A stretch of DNA of 64,000 nt from Fructobacillus sp. EFB-N1. Its GTDB lineage: Bacteria > Bacillota > Bacilli > Lactobacillales > Lactobacillaceae. The notes beneath the pieces were generated by a model. It had not been told where the DNA came from. It did no database searches and saw nothing but the letters and a program-made list of their open reading frames with translations. Position numbers and translations under genes: made by a program. Shown piece after piece: positions 8,903 to 19,594 of this stretch (position 1 is its first letter; each line of letters begins with the position of its first letter). Location: contig NZ_LDUY01000007.1 of the NCBI RefSeq assembly GCF_001038455.1, positions 25,797-89,796 on the forward strand. Reading direction: 5' to 3'.

Positions 8903-9909
8903 AAACGAAAGAATTACAAAACAATAGTACAGATATCACAGAGGCAGCAGCGCTGATTCAGGCGGGTGAGGTGGTTGCCTTTCCAACTGAAACAGTTTAT
9001 GGTTTGGGCGCGGATGCTACCAACGACGAAGCCGTCCAAGCTGTCTTTACGGCAAAGGGTCGGCCAGCCGATAATCCGTTGATTATGACGATTGGGGATG
9101 CGAGCCAATTGTCCGCTTACGTTGAGGTTTCTCACCAAGCAAGACAGTTGATGAACACGTTTTGGCCGGGTTCGTTGACCATTATTTTACCGATTAAGGA
9201 AAATGCAGTTTCGATGCTGGTGACGGGTGGCCTCCAAACGGCGGCCGTTCGCATGCCGGATAACCAAGCAACGCGGGCAATGATCCGCCAGGCGGGGACC
9301 CCAATTGTTGGTCCATCTGCCAACCTTTCTGGCAAGCCATCACCAACGACGGCCGCACACGTTCATCATGATATGGATGGGAAGATTGCTGCTGTTTTGG
9401 ATGATGGTCCAACCCAAGTGGGCTTGGAATCAACAGTCATCGATTTAACGGCGGCCGAGCCCACCATTTTGCGTACGGGAGCCGTTAGCCAAAAGATGTT
9501 AACAGTGGTCTTGGGCAAGCAAGTCATCGATGGAACTAGTCAAAAGTCCTTGGCGGCCGATGAAACACCAAAGGCTCCGGGGATGAAGTACCGGCATTAT
9601 GCACCAGATAAGCCAGTGATTGTCTTTGATCCATTGGATTTCAATGACCTCAAGGAAAGCCTGGTAGAGGGCGACGCTGTCTTGGCTTCAGAGGAGCTGT
9701 TGGCAGAATTACCAAAAACCGTGCCATCGTGGTCTCTAGGAGCTGATTTGGCCAGTGCGAGTGAAAACCTCTTTGCTGGGTTGCGCTACTTTGATGACAA
9801 AGGTACAGTTAATAAAATTTATGCCCAGGTGATGCCGGACATCGATTTGGGTAAGGCATATAACAATCGGTTAGGCAAAGCTAGTGGTGGCCAGCGATTT
9901 GCTCTGTAA
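8899..9909 (+). CDS. sua5: L-threonylcarbamoyladenylate synthase, Sua5 type
   Basis: Makes threonylcarbamoyl-AMP from Thr, bicarbonate and ATP, the first step of t6A37 tRNA modification. 336 residues: YrdC domain about 10-200 with FPTETVYGLGADAT, KGRPADNPLI and GPSANLSGKPSPT, then a linker with APGMKYRHYAP and a C-terminal Sua5 domain, so this is the long form and not the short TsaC. The TsaB, RimI and TsaD partners are encoded about 0.5 kb downstream, so nearly the whole t6A pathway is local (TsaE is not in the window). Confidence 0.94.
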   Translation: MKTKELQNNSTDITEAAALIQAGEVVAFPTETVYGLGADATNDEAVQAVFTAKGRPADNPLIMTIGDASQLSAYVEVSHQARQLMNTFWPGSLTIILPIKENAVSMLVTGGLQTAAVRMPDNQATRAMIRQAGTPIVGPSANLSGKPSPTTAAHVHHDMDGKIAAVLDDGPTQVGLESTVIDLTAAEPTILRTGAVSQKMLTVVLGKQVIDGTSQKSLAADETPKAPGMKYRHYAPDKPVIVFDPLDFNDLKESLVEGDAVLASEELLAELPKTVPSWSLGADLASASENLFAGLRYFDDKGTVNKIYAQVMPDIDLGKAYNNRLGKASGGQRFAL

Positions 9910-9924
9910 TAAAAGAGATTTACC

Positions 9925-9953
9925 TTGCTATTTTGTAAGCGCTTTGATAAACT
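9925..9953 (+). promoter_or_regulatory. ptsH promoter with overlapping cre site
   Basis: TTGCTA (9925-9930), 17-nt spacer, TAAACT (9948-9953). The spacer contains TGTAAGCGCTTTGA (9934-9947), which fits the CcpA cre consensus at nearly every position. A CcpA complex bound here would block RNA polymerase, suggesting catabolite repression of ptsH (inference). Confidence 0.55.
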
Positions 9954-9991
9954 AAAACTGAATAAAAGACTTTTCCAAAAAGGAGAATATT

Positions 9992-10261
9992 ATGGCAGAA
10001 ACGCAAGAGTTCAACATCATTTCAGAGACAGGGATTCATGCCCGTCCAGCTACTTTATTAGTACAGGCAGCTTCAAAGTTTGTTTCAGAAGTTACCTTGT
10101 CATACCAAGGCAAGGAAGTTAATTTGAAGTCAATCATGGGTGTGATGTCACTCGGTGTTGGCCATGGTGCAGACGTGACTATCAAGGCTGATGGTGACGA
10201 TGCAAAGGATGCCTTGGCAGCAGTGGCAAAGGTCATGAAGGATGAGGGCTTGGTTAAGTAA
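9992..10261 (+). CDS. ptsH: Phosphocarrier protein HPr
   Basis: 89-residue phosphotransfer protein. The EI-dependent phosphorylation site is His16 in GIHARPA; the HPr kinase site is Ser47 in [10 protein letters not shown], whose phospho form is the CcpA co-repressor. RBS AAAGGAG. A terminator follows directly, so ptsI, normally co-transcribed as ptsHI, is absent from this locus. That leaves HPr either fed by an EI encoded elsewhere or working mainly as the HPr(Ser-P) signal. The overlapping cre would make the signal self-limiting. Confidence 0.96.
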   Translation: MAETQEFNIISETGIHARPATLLVQAASKFVSEVTLSYQGKEVNLKSIMGVMSLGVGHGADVTIKADGDDAKDALAAVAKVMKDEGLVK

Positions 10262-10290
10262 CCAAAGCTGATTTTAGATTATTTTCGACG

Positions 10291-10318
10291 AAAGGTCGCA
10301 CTTTGGCGGCTTTTTTTA
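10291..10318 (+). terminator. Terminator after ptsH
   Basis: Stem AAAGGTCGC / GCGGCTTT (two G-U pairs) followed by a run of T residues. Confidence 0.7.
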
Positions 10319-10396
10319 TTTGAATTAAGAATGATTTTTAGTAAAATGAAGAAAAGTATCGATGTTAATTGGCGTCGATGACACGGGAGGGCTTTC

Positions 10397-11182
10397 ATGA
10401 ATATTCTGGTGATTGATACAAGTAACCAACCACTGCTCGTCGGCTTAGGCCAAGACGGCCAATTACTCGACACATTCCAAACGGATAAGCCAAAAAATCA
10501 TTCAATTGATCTTTTGCCAGCGATTAAGTCGCTTCTAGCGGCTCAAGAGTTAACGGTACAAGATATTGATCAAATTGCTGTTGCCAAGGGACCGGGATCC
10601 TTCACCGGCCTACGAATTGGACTGACTGTCGGCAAGGTTTTAGCGGACACGTTAAATAAGCCGCTCTTGGCGATTTCGTCTTTGCAAAGTTTGGCCAAGC
10701 AAGTGCAATTGAAGCAGCAATCTGGCATTCTTGCAGCTGAGGATTCAACGGTGCAAAATCCTCATCCGGGTAAGCTAACCAAGGACACGGTTGTGTTGGC
10801 TCTCTTTGATGCGCGCAATCAAAATGTTTTCGCTGGTGCTTATTTGGGCGATACAGTTGTGTTAGAAGATGGCCATTATCCATTAGAAGAGGTCTTGGAC
10901 CTTGTCAGCCAGGTGGCCGAGCCGGTAGTTGTGGTTGGGGATGGTTTACATTTCCAAGATACAATTGAAGAAGCCTTATCAAATCAGCCCCTCACAATTT
11001 TGGACCATGACCAGTCATTACCAACGGGGACTGGGCTGTTGGCCTTGGCGCAAACGGCTACCCCCGTGGAAAATATCGATGACTTGACGCCATCGTACTT
11101 AAGAAAAACCCAGGCGGAATTAAACTGGGAACAAAATCATCAAGACGACGGGCAGGACAAACCCTATGTTTTTAAAGTTTAA
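10397..11182 (+). CDS. tsaB: t6A biosynthesis protein TsaB
   Basis: ASKHA-fold scaffold of the TsaB-TsaD-TsaE complex that transfers the threonylcarbamoyl group to A37 of ANN-decoding tRNAs. 261 residues; hallmark segments are ILVIDTSNQP at the N-terminus and AVAKGPGSFTGLRIGL (about 60-75). The RBS is GGGAGG. It overlaps rimI by 17 nt and starts a four-gene run ending in tsaD. A short insertion around 110-130 is less conserved. Confidence 0.93.
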   Translation: MNILVIDTSNQPLLVGLGQDGQLLDTFQTDKPKNHSIDLLPAIKSLLAAQELTVQDIDQIAVAKGPGSFTGLRIGLTVGKVLADTLNKPLLAISSLQSLAKQVQLKQQSGILAAEDSTVQNPHPGKLTKDTVVLALFDARNQNVFAGAYLGDTVVLEDGHYPLEEVLDLVSQVAEPVVVVGDGLHFQDTIEEALSNQPLTILDHDQSLPTGTGLLALAQTATPVENIDDLTPSYLRKTQAELNWEQNHQDDGQDKPYVFKV

Positions 11183-11717
11183 GAAAAGACTGAAAGCGCG
11201 GCCGGTCGCCCAGACCTTGGTCGATTTTCCTGGTGAGACTTTTGAAGCAGCTGGGGAAGAATTATTATTACGAGTAGCAACTGTTTCTGATATTCCCGGA
11301 CTTGTCGCGATTCAAGAGGCAGTCTACAATGGCTATGCCCCATGGGTTTCGCGCGATTTCTACCATGAATTAACCCAAGAAAAGGATCGATTATACTTGG
11401 TCGCTTTGAGAAAGGACCAGGTCATTGCCTTTATTGCTTTGGTCAAGCGTGATTTGGTTTCTGATTTACATATTGCCAATATCGCCGTATTGCCGGTTTG
11501 GCAGGGACAACAGGTTGGCTCGTATTTGATTAACACGGCGAAGGCAGTTGCGCGTGAAATCGGCTTAAAGGAGCTTTCCTTGGAAGCAAGACGGTCAAAT
11601 ACTGGTGCCTTGGCACTCTACGACCGTCATGGTTTTACGGTTGTGGATGTTTTGGAACATTACTATATTGATAACCAGGAAGATGCAATTTCAATGGTGC
11701 TCGACCTTGAACATTAA
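11166..11717 (+). CDS. rimI: Ribosomal protein S18-alanine N-acetyltransferase RimI
   Basis: GNAT acetyltransferase, 183 residues. The acetyl-CoA motif A is in NIAVLPVWQGQQVGSYLI, followed by EARRSNTGALALYDRHGF, the RimI-like motif B. The position between tsaB and tsaD is the standard place for rimI in Firmicutes. The first 35 residues are a basic extension without obvious homology. A second GNAT follows with a short overlap, so which of the two acetylates S18 cannot be decided from sequence alone. Confidence 0.82.
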   Translation: MFLKFKKRLKARPVAQTLVDFPGETFEAAGEELLLRVATVSDIPGLVAIQEAVYNGYAPWVSRDFYHELTQEKDRLYLVALRKDQVIAFIALVKRDLVSDLHIANIAVLPVWQGQQVGSYLINTAKAVAREIGLKELSLEARRSNTGALALYDRHGFTVVDVLEHYYIDNQEDAISMVLDLEH

Positions 11718-12183
11718 AACAGCAATAATCGATGATAGTCTAAGAATCCACCAAATCGCTTTGGCGGCTTTTTCAAGGGACCAGGTGCCAAAGCGGTTGA
11801 TTGATGAGCAATTGGCCGCTGGGCGGGTGACCTATTTATTAGCAGAAACCGATGCACAGGCGCCCGCCAAAGCTGATTTATTAGATGAAGGGACCGTCGA
11901 AGGCACCCAAGTTGTCGGCTTTTTATCTTACCGTGCCATCTTGGATGAGGTGGACCTCTCTTTTTTGGCCGTTGATCCGGCTTTCCAGGGGCAGGGAATC
12001 GCTCGCGAATTAATGCAGGCTTTCTGTGAGCAAAATAACGAGCGAAAGGCCTATTTGGAAGTTGCTGAAAACAATGTTTCTGCCCGGCGGCTGTATGAAA
12101 AATTTGGCTTTGAAATTTATGCCCGTCGTGATGGTTATTACCATGATGGCCAAACAGCCATCCTAATGGAGAAGAATTTATGA
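11707..12183 (+). CDS. Second GNAT acetyltransferase in the t6A cluster
   Basis: 158 residues if translation starts at TTG 11707 (reads [11 protein letters not shown]), overlapping rimI by 11 nt; the frame is open further upstream but that part is antisense-like noise inside rimI. Motif A is [18 protein letters not shown] and motif B is [18 protein letters not shown], with YARRDGYY near the end, all typical of RimI-like enzymes. The stop overlaps tsaD by 4 nt. It could be the true RimI, with the first copy diverged, or act on another protein N-terminus. Start choice is moderately certain because no strong RBS is visible. Confidence 0.75.
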   Translation: MNIKTAIIDDSLRIHQIALAAFSRDQVPKRLIDEQLAAGRVTYLLAETDAQAPAKADLLDEGTVEGTQVVGFLSYRAILDEVDLSFLAVDPAFQGQGIARELMQAFCEQNNERKAYLEVAENNVSARRLYEKFGFEIYARRDGYYHDGQTAILMEKNL

Positions 12184-13214
12184 CAACTTTAATTGCCTTT
12201 GAATCAAGTGCTGACGAGACCTCAGTGGCCGTTGTCAAGGACGGCAAGACCGTCTTGAGCAATGCGGTGGCGACTCAGATTAATTCGCACCAACGTTTTG
12301 GTGGCATCGTGCCGGAGGTTGCTTCCCGCCACCACCTAGAATGGATTACGAAGACCTTAGACATCGCCTTAGCGGATGCAAAGGTTCAACCAGAAGACCT
12401 CGACGGTGTCGCCGTGACCTACGGCCCAGGATTGGTTGGCTCCTTGTTAGTTGGCTTGATGGGGGCGAAAACCTTTGCAATGGCCCATGACCTGCCGCTG
12501 ATTCCGGTCAACCACTTGGCTGGTCACATTGCTGCCGCTAATTTTAACCAGCCAATTGTCTTTCCGGCTTTGGCATTGATGGTTTCCGGTGGCCATACGG
12601 AATTGGTCTTGATGGAAGAACCCAATGATTTTCATATTCTGGGTGAGACCTTTGACGATGCGGCCGGTGAATCCTATGATAAAGTTGGTCGGTTGCTGAA
12701 TTTGCCATATCCTGCTGGGAAGGCAATTGATGAATTGGCTCATAAGGGGCAGGTCACCATCGATTTTCCGCAGGCGATGGCCAAAGAGGCAGGTTATGAC
12801 TTTTCATTTTCCGGTTTAAAATCAGCGGTCATCAACCAAGTTCATAACGCCGAGCAACGTGGTGAAACGATCAAGGAAGAGGACCTTGCGGCTTCTTTCC
12901 AGGCAGCGGTGATTAAGGCACTGGTTGGTCGCACAAAACGGGCCTTGACTGATTTTCCAGTGAAGTCGCTGGTTCTAGCTGGTGGCGTCGCTGCTAACAG
13001 CGGATTGCGTGCTGCGTTAACTGATTTAATGGCTGATTTTCCTGCCGTTGACTTTATCCCAGTACCCAAGCAGTATACTGGCGATAATGCAGCCATGATT
13101 GGCGCAGCGGGCTATTGGAACTACCAAGACAAGATTTTTTCTGATCTTGATTTGAACACAAATCCTGGCCTTGATTTTCCATTAGCAGACCTCAACCAGC
13201 AGGATAATGAATAA
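12180..13214 (+). CDS. tsaD: tRNA N6-adenosine threonylcarbamoyltransferase TsaD
   Basis: Catalytic subunit of t6A synthesis, 344 residues. The metal ligands H112 and H116 lie in VNHLAGH; glycine-rich ATP loops are [22 protein letters not shown] and [12 protein letters not shown]. The N-terminal signature, usually ESSCDETS, reads ESSADETS here, so the conserved Cys is Ala (A11). That Cys is not a metal ligand, so activity is probably kept. The ATG overlaps the upstream GNAT stop. Confidence 0.95.
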   Translation: MTTLIAFESSADETSVAVVKDGKTVLSNAVATQINSHQRFGGIVPEVASRHHLEWITKTLDIALADAKVQPEDLDGVAVTYGPGLVGSLLVGLMGAKTFAMAHDLPLIPVNHLAGHIAAANFNQPIVFPALALMVSGGHTELVLMEEPNDFHILGETFDDAAGESYDKVGRLLNLPYPAGKAIDELAHKGQVTIDFPQAMAKEAGYDFSFSGLKSAVINQVHNAEQRGETIKEEDLAASFQAAVIKALVGRTKRALTDFPVKSLVLAGGVAANSGLRAALTDLMADFPAVDFIPVPKQYTGDNAAMIGAAGYWNYQDKIFSDLDLNTNPGLDFPLADLNQQDNE

Positions 13215-13261
13215 AAATATTTGTGAAAAATGAGCGAATAGATAGGAAAAACCACAATCTA

Positions 13262-13296
13262 TGCTATAATAAATATAATTTAGTTCACAAAGTGAA
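13262..13296 (+). promoter_or_regulatory. rex promoter (extended -10) and downstream inverted repeat
   Basis: TGCTATAAT (13262-13270) is an extended -10. An inverted repeat TTCAC-AAA-GTGAA lies at 13284-13296, near the expected start of transcription, and TTGTGA occurs at 13221. Rex operators have the form TTGTGA-N6-TCACAA, so the halves resemble Rex boxes but are not arranged as one full site; autoregulation is possible, not shown. Confidence 0.4.
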
Positions 13297-13307
13297 ATGG
13301 AGACGCC

Positions 13308-13955
13308 ATGGACGAGCAAGCAAAGATTCCACGAGCAACCGCCAAGCGGTTGCCCATCTACTACCGTTATTTAACGTTTTTAAATGATGCCGGCACCAAC
13401 CGGATTTCTTCTGCTGAATTGGCTGAAGCAACCAAGTTTGATGCGGCAACAATTCGCCGTGATTTTTCATATTTTGGTGCTTTAGGCAAACGTGGCTATG
13501 GTTACGACGTTGAGGCCTTGTTAGAATTTTTTGCCAAGGTTTTGGACCAAAATTCATTGATTAACGTGGCTTTGATTGGGGTTGGCCATTTGGGCCAGGC
13601 TCTTTTGAACTTCAACTTCCACCAATCGTCAAACATGCGGATTGCCGCTGCCTTTGATATTAATGAAAACCGGGGCAAGATTTTGTCTGGGGTACCAATT
13701 TATGACATGAGTGAATTGGAAGAGCAAATCAAAGCCCAACGGATTAACATCGCCATCTTGACGGTACCACAAGGTGTTGCCCAGGAAATTACGGACACCT
13801 TGGTAGCCGCTGGGGTCAAGGGGATTATGAATTTCACGCCGTTGCGGGTTTCCGTACCAAAGGGTGTTCGGGTTCAAAACGTTGATTTGACTAACGAACT
13901 CCAAACGTTGGTTTATTTTATTCAGAACTACGCCTCAATTACGACGGGAAAGTAA
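13308..13955 (+). CDS. rex: Redox-sensing transcriptional repressor Rex
   Basis: Homodimeric repressor released from DNA by NADH, controlling fermentation genes. 215 residues: winged helix (about 10-80) with recognition segment [13 protein letters not shown], then a Rossmann domain with [13 protein letters not shown] and a C-terminal swapped helix with [20 protein letters not shown] 8 nt upstream. Its stop is 5 nt from femX, so the two are co-transcribed. Confidence 0.95.
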   Translation: MDEQAKIPRATAKRLPIYYRYLTFLNDAGTNRISSAELAEATKFDAATIRRDFSYFGALGKRGYGYDVEALLEFFAKVLDQNSLINVALIGVGHLGQALLNFNFHQSSNMRIAAAFDINENRGKILSGVPIYDMSELEEQIKAQRINIAILTVPQGVAQEITDTLVAAGVKGIMNFTPLRVSVPKGVRVQNVDLTNELQTLVYFIQNYASITTGK

Positions 13956-13959
13956 GGAT

Positions 13960-15000
13960 ATGACGGTCTTAGATTTAACACAGCCAAGTCAGGTACAAAG
14001 ATACCAAGACTTTGTTAGGACAGCGGCTAAAGGCCAAGTGACCCAGGACCCACTCTGGGGTGATTTGAAGGCTAATTGGGGCCACTTATACCTCTATCAT
14101 GAAAATCAGGATGGCGACATTGATGCCGCAATGGCGGTCTTGACTGTTGAAGCCGTACCTGGAAAATTGTTGGCATATTGCCCAAAGGGACCTGTTGCTG
14201 ACGTGACCAACGTTGGCTTGGTTAAGGAATTGGTTCAAGAAGCGTTGGCTAATTTGCCAGAAAACGTCTTTTTGGTTCGAATGGATCCGGAAGTGCTCTA
14301 CAACCAAGACTTGGATCAGGCTTACCAAGATGCTGGCTTTGTGACCCGGAATGTTAAAGTCGAGAATATGCATGGCAACATTCAACCACGTAAAAACGTG
14401 GTTTTGTTCTATGATGGTCGAGGCGAAGGGGCACAACCAATCACTGATGAAGCCAGTTTGATGAAGCACTTCAAAAGCGATTATCGCAATCAAATTCGGC
14501 GGGCCATCAAGGATGGGGTCACCGTTACCTCTGGTCGTAGTAAGGAAGACATTGAGGCTTTCTATAAGACCTATACGATGATGGCCAAGGCTCAGGGAAT
14601 CACCCACCGGCCAATCGAATACTTTTACCGCATGCAAGAACTGTGGGTTGATTCTGATTTGTTCCGGGTTTTCTTGGCACATTATGACGGCCAAGTGATT
14701 GCGGCTGGAATTGGCTTTGGTTACGGGGAAAAGATTTGGTATATGTATGCCGGATCAAACCGTGAATTTGCCAAGCACTATGGTCCCTACCTCGTGCAGT
14801 GGGAAATGCTGAAGTGGGGGCTTTCCTTAGGGAAGGTTGCTTATGATTTCGGCGGTGTTGGCGAATTTGACCACACTGACGGTCTTTATAAGTTTAAGCA
14901 CGGCTTTGCCTACCATGACCCACAGGTTGCCTATATTGGGGAGCTGGATTGGGTTGTCGACCAGGTAGCCTATCAAAAATACTTAGAACAATTTGCCTAG
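13960..15000 (+). CDS. femX: FemX/FemAB-family aminoacyltransferase for peptidoglycan branching
   Basis: Transfers an amino acid from aminoacyl-tRNA to the Lys side chain of the muropeptide precursor. 346 residues with the double GNAT fold of the Fem family: first domain to about 150, second from about 165 with KSDYRNQIRRAIKDG, THRPIEYFYRMQELW, YMYAGSNREFAKHYGPYLVQ and YDFGGVGE. The length fits the Weissella viridescens FemX group, which adds the first L-Ala, and no coiled-coil arm as in FemA is present. The specific amino acid (Ala or Ser) cannot be read from the sequence. Confidence 0.82.
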   Translation: MTVLDLTQPSQVQRYQDFVRTAAKGQVTQDPLWGDLKANWGHLYLYHENQDGDIDAAMAVLTVEAVPGKLLAYCPKGPVADVTNVGLVKELVQEALANLPENVFLVRMDPEVLYNQDLDQAYQDAGFVTRNVKVENMHGNIQPRKNVVLFYDGRGEGAQPITDEASLMKHFKSDYRNQIRRAIKDGVTVTSGRSKEDIEAFYKTYTMMAKAQGITHRPIEYFYRMQELWVDSDLFRVFLAHYDGQVIAAGIGFGYGEKIWYMYAGSNREFAKHYGPYLVQWEMLKWGLSLGKVAYDFGGVGEFDHTDGLYKFKHGFAYHDPQVAYIGELDWVVDQVAYQKYLEQFA

Positions 15001-15065
15001 CCGATGATGGTAGCCCCTAGTTGTGTGAACTAGTCGACTAGCAAACAAGACAAGAAAGGCATCCA

Positions 15066-15911
15066 ATGACCATTAAAATGATTGCATCCGATATGGATGG
15101 TACGTTTTTATCCGGTGAAGATAGTTACGATCAAGAACACTTTGCCCGGGTTTTGTCACAATTAAAGGAAAAAGGCGTGCGCTTTGTCGCGGCCTCCGGT
15201 CGACAAGTGGCCAATTTAAAGGAGCTTTTTGAGCCGATGGCCGCTTATGGCTTGTTAGACCAAATCGATTTTGTCGGTTCCAACGGGTCGGTGGTAACAA
15301 CACCAGGCCAAGAATTGTACGCGGTCTATCTGACACCAGAACAGATTCGTAAGGTGATTGATTGGAATGCTTTAAATCCCCAATCAGCCGACAATGTGAT
15401 TGTTTTAGCTGGTGTCAACGGGACCTATATTTCCAACCACGTCAGCCAAGAGTTTAAGGAAATGCTGTCGATGTTCTATCCGAATGTTGTTCAAGTTGAA
15501 AAACTTTTGAAGATTGATGATAAGATTTTAGGTGTTTCTTTCGTCTGGCCTCATGAAGAGGTCCAGGAACACGTTCAACAATTGGAAGAGGTTTTTGGCG
15601 AAGAAGTCCACGTCACTGGTTCTGGCTTTGGATCTGTTGATGTTTTGCCAAAGGGTGTCGATAAGGCGGCGGCCTTGGAAGTTCTCCAAGATTATTACAA
15701 CGTCACGGATAATGAAGTGATGGTCTTTGGTGATAACACTAATGATTTGGAAATGCTGGCGAAGTATGACAACTCTTACCTGATGCCAAATGCCATGCCA
15801 TTAATGCACGATGTCCATAAGCGGTTGGCGTTAAAGACAAACGTTCAGGATGGCGTGTTGGCAACCATTGAAAGTGAATTACAACTCGATAATCAAGTTG
15901 AAATGGATTAA
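15066..15911 (+). CDS. Cof-type HAD-IIB phosphatase
   Basis: 281 residues. Motif I ASDMDGTF with catalytic Asp pair (about 8-12), motif II AASGRQ, a C2-type cap in the middle and motif III/IV KGVDKAAAL followed by VFGDNTNDLEML. Such enzymes dephosphorylate small sugar phosphates or FMN-like metabolites; the substrate is not predictable. It stands alone between femX and a terminator, with an RBS AAAGGC before ATG 15066. Confidence 0.88.
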   Translation: MTIKMIASDMDGTFLSGEDSYDQEHFARVLSQLKEKGVRFVAASGRQVANLKELFEPMAAYGLLDQIDFVGSNGSVVTTPGQELYAVYLTPEQIRKVIDWNALNPQSADNVIVLAGVNGTYISNHVSQEFKEMLSMFYPNVVQVEKLLKIDDKILGVSFVWPHEEVQEHVQQLEEVFGEEVHVTGSGFGSVDVLPKGVDKAAALEVLQDYYNVTDNEVMVFGDNTNDLEMLAKYDNSYLMPNAMPLMHDVHKRLALKTNVQDGVLATIESELQLDNQVEMD

Positions 15912-15938
15912 AAAAAGACTCGCTGAGTCTTTTTTTTC
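15912..15938 (+). terminator. Terminator after HAD gene
   Basis: GACTC-GCT-GAGTC stem flanked by A and T runs, just after the stop codon. Confidence 0.85.
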
Positions 15939-15988
15939 TTGCCTATTAAATTGTATTTGCTGTCGGACACTTAGACCGAAAGATATGT

Positions 15989-16474
15989 TTAATTGGTTTC
16001 CTGTTCTGGGATACCAAAATAATTAACGCCGATAGCAAACAAAACACCAATAAAGGTATCAACGATTCGTAAGAAGACGTAGTCGATGGTGGCATCCATT
16101 GGGATGGTCAAAGCAATCAACAAGAGGGCTGCGAGGCCACCGACAATTCCTAGACTACAGTTTAAAGCGTTGAGAATAACAATCGTGCAGATAACAAAAA
16201 TTGGGATAATGACGATTGGCATCCAACTATTGTGGTGTGTAAATTCTCGGATCAAAAAGTAAAGTAGCGAGAAGAAACCACCAACACTATTTGATAGTAA
16301 ACGAATTTTGGCGAATTGAATGGTATTGTCCCAATCTTCTCGAAGGGCGAAGACGGCCGCCAGGGCGGGAACAGACGCTGGTCGGTCAACAAAGTGGTAA
16401 ACGAGTAAGACCAACATCACAACAATGGCGGTTTTCACGGTCCGCATGCCGACGTGGATCTGTAACTTTTTCAT
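15989..16474 (-). CDS. FUSC / aromatic acid exporter-like membrane protein
   Basis: 161 residues with about four membrane segments (roughly 12-30, 33-50, 80-115 and 125-155). The pattern MRTVKTAIVVMLVLLVYH followed by PALAAVFALREDWDNT matches the N-terminal membrane domain of the DUF939/ArAE family, in which a cytosolic domain usually follows; here only the membrane part is present. Function is unknown beyond a possible efflux role. RBS AGGAGC upstream on the minus strand. Confidence 0.65.
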   Translation of the reverse strand: MKKLQIHVGMRTVKTAIVVMLVLLVYHFVDRPASVPALAAVFALREDWDNTIQFAKIRLLSNSVGGFFSLLYFLIREFTHHNSWMPIVIIPIFVICTIVILNALNCSLGIVGGLAALLLIALTIPMDATIDYVFLRIVDTFIGVLFAIGVNYFGIPEQETN

Positions 16475-16559
16475 GGGGTGCTCCTATTTTATTGATAGTA
16501 TTTAGCGTATCATAGATAGTAAGATAAAGGTAATGATTGTCCAATCAGTGAGGTAAAAC

Positions 16560-17303
16560 ATGATTAAAAATCCAGTACTTGATCAATTACATGACCACCA
16601 ATCAATCCGTTCTTTCTCCGATCGGCCAGTGACCGATGAGGAAGTCGAAGCAATTTTCTCTGCAGCCCTTGCCGGACCGAATATGCAAAACTTTCAGCCA
16701 GTCACTTTTATTGAAATCACCGACCAAGACCTCAAGAGGCGGGTCACTGAAAAGGTGAAGATGAAGTACATCGAAAATGCCACTCGGTATTTTGTTGTTA
16801 CCGTCGATTGGCACAAGGTTTTGTTAAATCAGGACGCTGAAACCCGGGCCATTATGGAAGAACGAATCCAGCACTACCAATATTTGGAGGGCGGTATTGT
16901 TTCAGCTTCGATTGCCTTAGGTCGTGCTCAGGTGGCGGCTGAATCGCTTGGAATCGGTTCTGTCACAATGGCAGGTGCAATGGGCGCCTTTGAACTCTAT
17001 GAAAAGGAATTGGACTTGCCAAAGTACGTTAAGCCAATTATGGGCTTTTCACTTGGCTACCCTAATCCAAAACCAGGCGTCAAACCTAAGTTGCCATTGG
17101 CTGGTTCATTGATGAAGGACCATTACGATGACGACCAAATGAAGGCTGCCATTGAGGAATATGATCAAACGATGGCCACTTACTTTAAGGGGCGGGATAT
17201 TGATTCCAATTGGACGAAGCATAACGCCTCTTTGTTAACGAAGGGTGCTGCGAACACTGCCCTATCTCAATACCCTCATGATAAGGGACTTGATTTAAAA
17301 TAA
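16560..17303 (+). CDS. NADPH-dependent nitroreductase/oxidoreductase, NfsA/Frp type
   Basis: FMN flavoprotein, 247 residues. FMN-phosphate binding HDHQSIRSFSDRPVTD at the N-terminus, AGPNMQNFQP for the isoalloxazine loop, and SLGIGSVTMAG and FSLGYPNPKP toward the dimer interface, typical of the NfsA-FRP branch. RBS GAGG 7 nt upstream. Likely reduces flavins, quinones or nitro compounds with NADPH; physiological substrate unknown. Confidence 0.87.
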   Translation: MIKNPVLDQLHDHQSIRSFSDRPVTDEEVEAIFSAALAGPNMQNFQPVTFIEITDQDLKRRVTEKVKMKYIENATRYFVVTVDWHKVLLNQDAETRAIMEERIQHYQYLEGGIVSASIALGRAQVAAESLGIGSVTMAGAMGAFELYEKELDLPKYVKPIMGFSLGYPNPKPGVKPKLPLAGSLMKDHYDDDQMKAAIEEYDQTMATYFKGRDIDSNWTKHNASLLTKGAANTALSQYPHDKGLDLK

Positions 17304-17320
17304 AATAAAGATGTATAAAA

Positions 17321-17366
17321 AGTCGTGCAAGCTCTATTGATGGAGGCCTTGACCGGCTTTTCTTTT
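17321..17366 (+). terminator. Imperfect terminator before the groE promoter
   Basis: AGTCGTGCAAG pairs with CTTGACCGGCT with two internal mismatches, followed by TTTTCTTTT. Weak but correctly placed. Confidence 0.4.
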
Positions 17367-17388
17367 GCATAAAACGAATTTCACTGTG

Positions 17389-17416
17389 TTGACAAATAGG
17401 TCTTAGGTGCTATACT
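17389..17416 (+). promoter_or_regulatory. groES-groEL vegetative promoter
   Basis: TTGACA (17389-17394), 16-nt spacer, TATACT (17411-17416), immediately before the CIRCE operator. Confidence 0.85.
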
Positions 17417-17425
17417 AAAGTCAGA

Positions 17426-17452
17426 TTAGCACTCGATGTGTACGAGTGCTAA
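17426..17452 (+). promoter_or_regulatory. CIRCE operator (HrcA binding site)
   Basis: Perfect TTAGCACTC - 9 nt - GAGTGCTAA inverted repeat just downstream of the groE -10 box. HrcA bound here represses groESL until heat shock; hrcA itself is not in the window. Confidence 0.97.
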
Positions 17453-17477
17453 AAATAACAAACGGAGGTTGTGATTC

Positions 17478-17762
17478 ATGTTAAAGCCCTTAGGAGACCG
17501 CGTGGTCGTCAGTGTTGCAGAACAAAGTGAAAAGACAGTTGGTGGCATTGTCTTAGCCGCTAATACGCAAGAAAAGCCAGTAACCGGTAAGGTTGTGGCA
17601 ACAGGGAGTGGCTTGGTGGCTAATTCAGGCCAGAAGCTGGACATGACAGTCAAAGAAGGAGACCAGGTTTTGTTTGACAAGTTTGCTGGTCAGGAATTGA
17701 CTTATGATGGTCAATCATACTTGGCTCTCCATGAAAAAGATATTATCGCCATCGTTGATTAA
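17478..17762 (+). CDS. groES: Co-chaperonin GroES
   Basis: 94 residues, normal length. N-terminal [10 protein letters not shown], mobile loop about 17-35 with [10 protein letters not shown], and a beta-barrel ending in [18 protein letters not shown] 10 nt upstream. Caps the GroEL ring; first gene of the CIRCE-controlled operon. Confidence 0.98.
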   Translation: MLKPLGDRVVVSVAEQSEKTVGGIVLAANTQEKPVTGKVVATGSGLVANSGQKLDMTVKEGDQVLFDKFAGQELTYDGQSYLALHEKDIIAIVD

Positions 17763-17799
17763 ACAATAATTACAAGACAATTAGCACAAATAATGATGA

Positions 17800-19455
<1,656 letters not shown>

Positions 19456-19504
19456 ACTGAGCGCATTTCTGCTAAAAATGTTTTGAATAAGTGCTAAAGA
19501 AGGA

Positions 19505-19534
19505 AGTAGTCCAATTTGGATTACTTTTTTTTTC
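19505..19534 (+). terminator. Terminator after groEL
   Basis: Stem AGTAGTCCA / TGGATTACT (one G-U pair) with a run of nine T residues. Confidence 0.85.
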
Positions 19535-19594
19535 TAAAAAAATCAGCTGGACCGATGGCTGCCTTGTGCTAGAATAAAGTAACGGAGGGAACTT

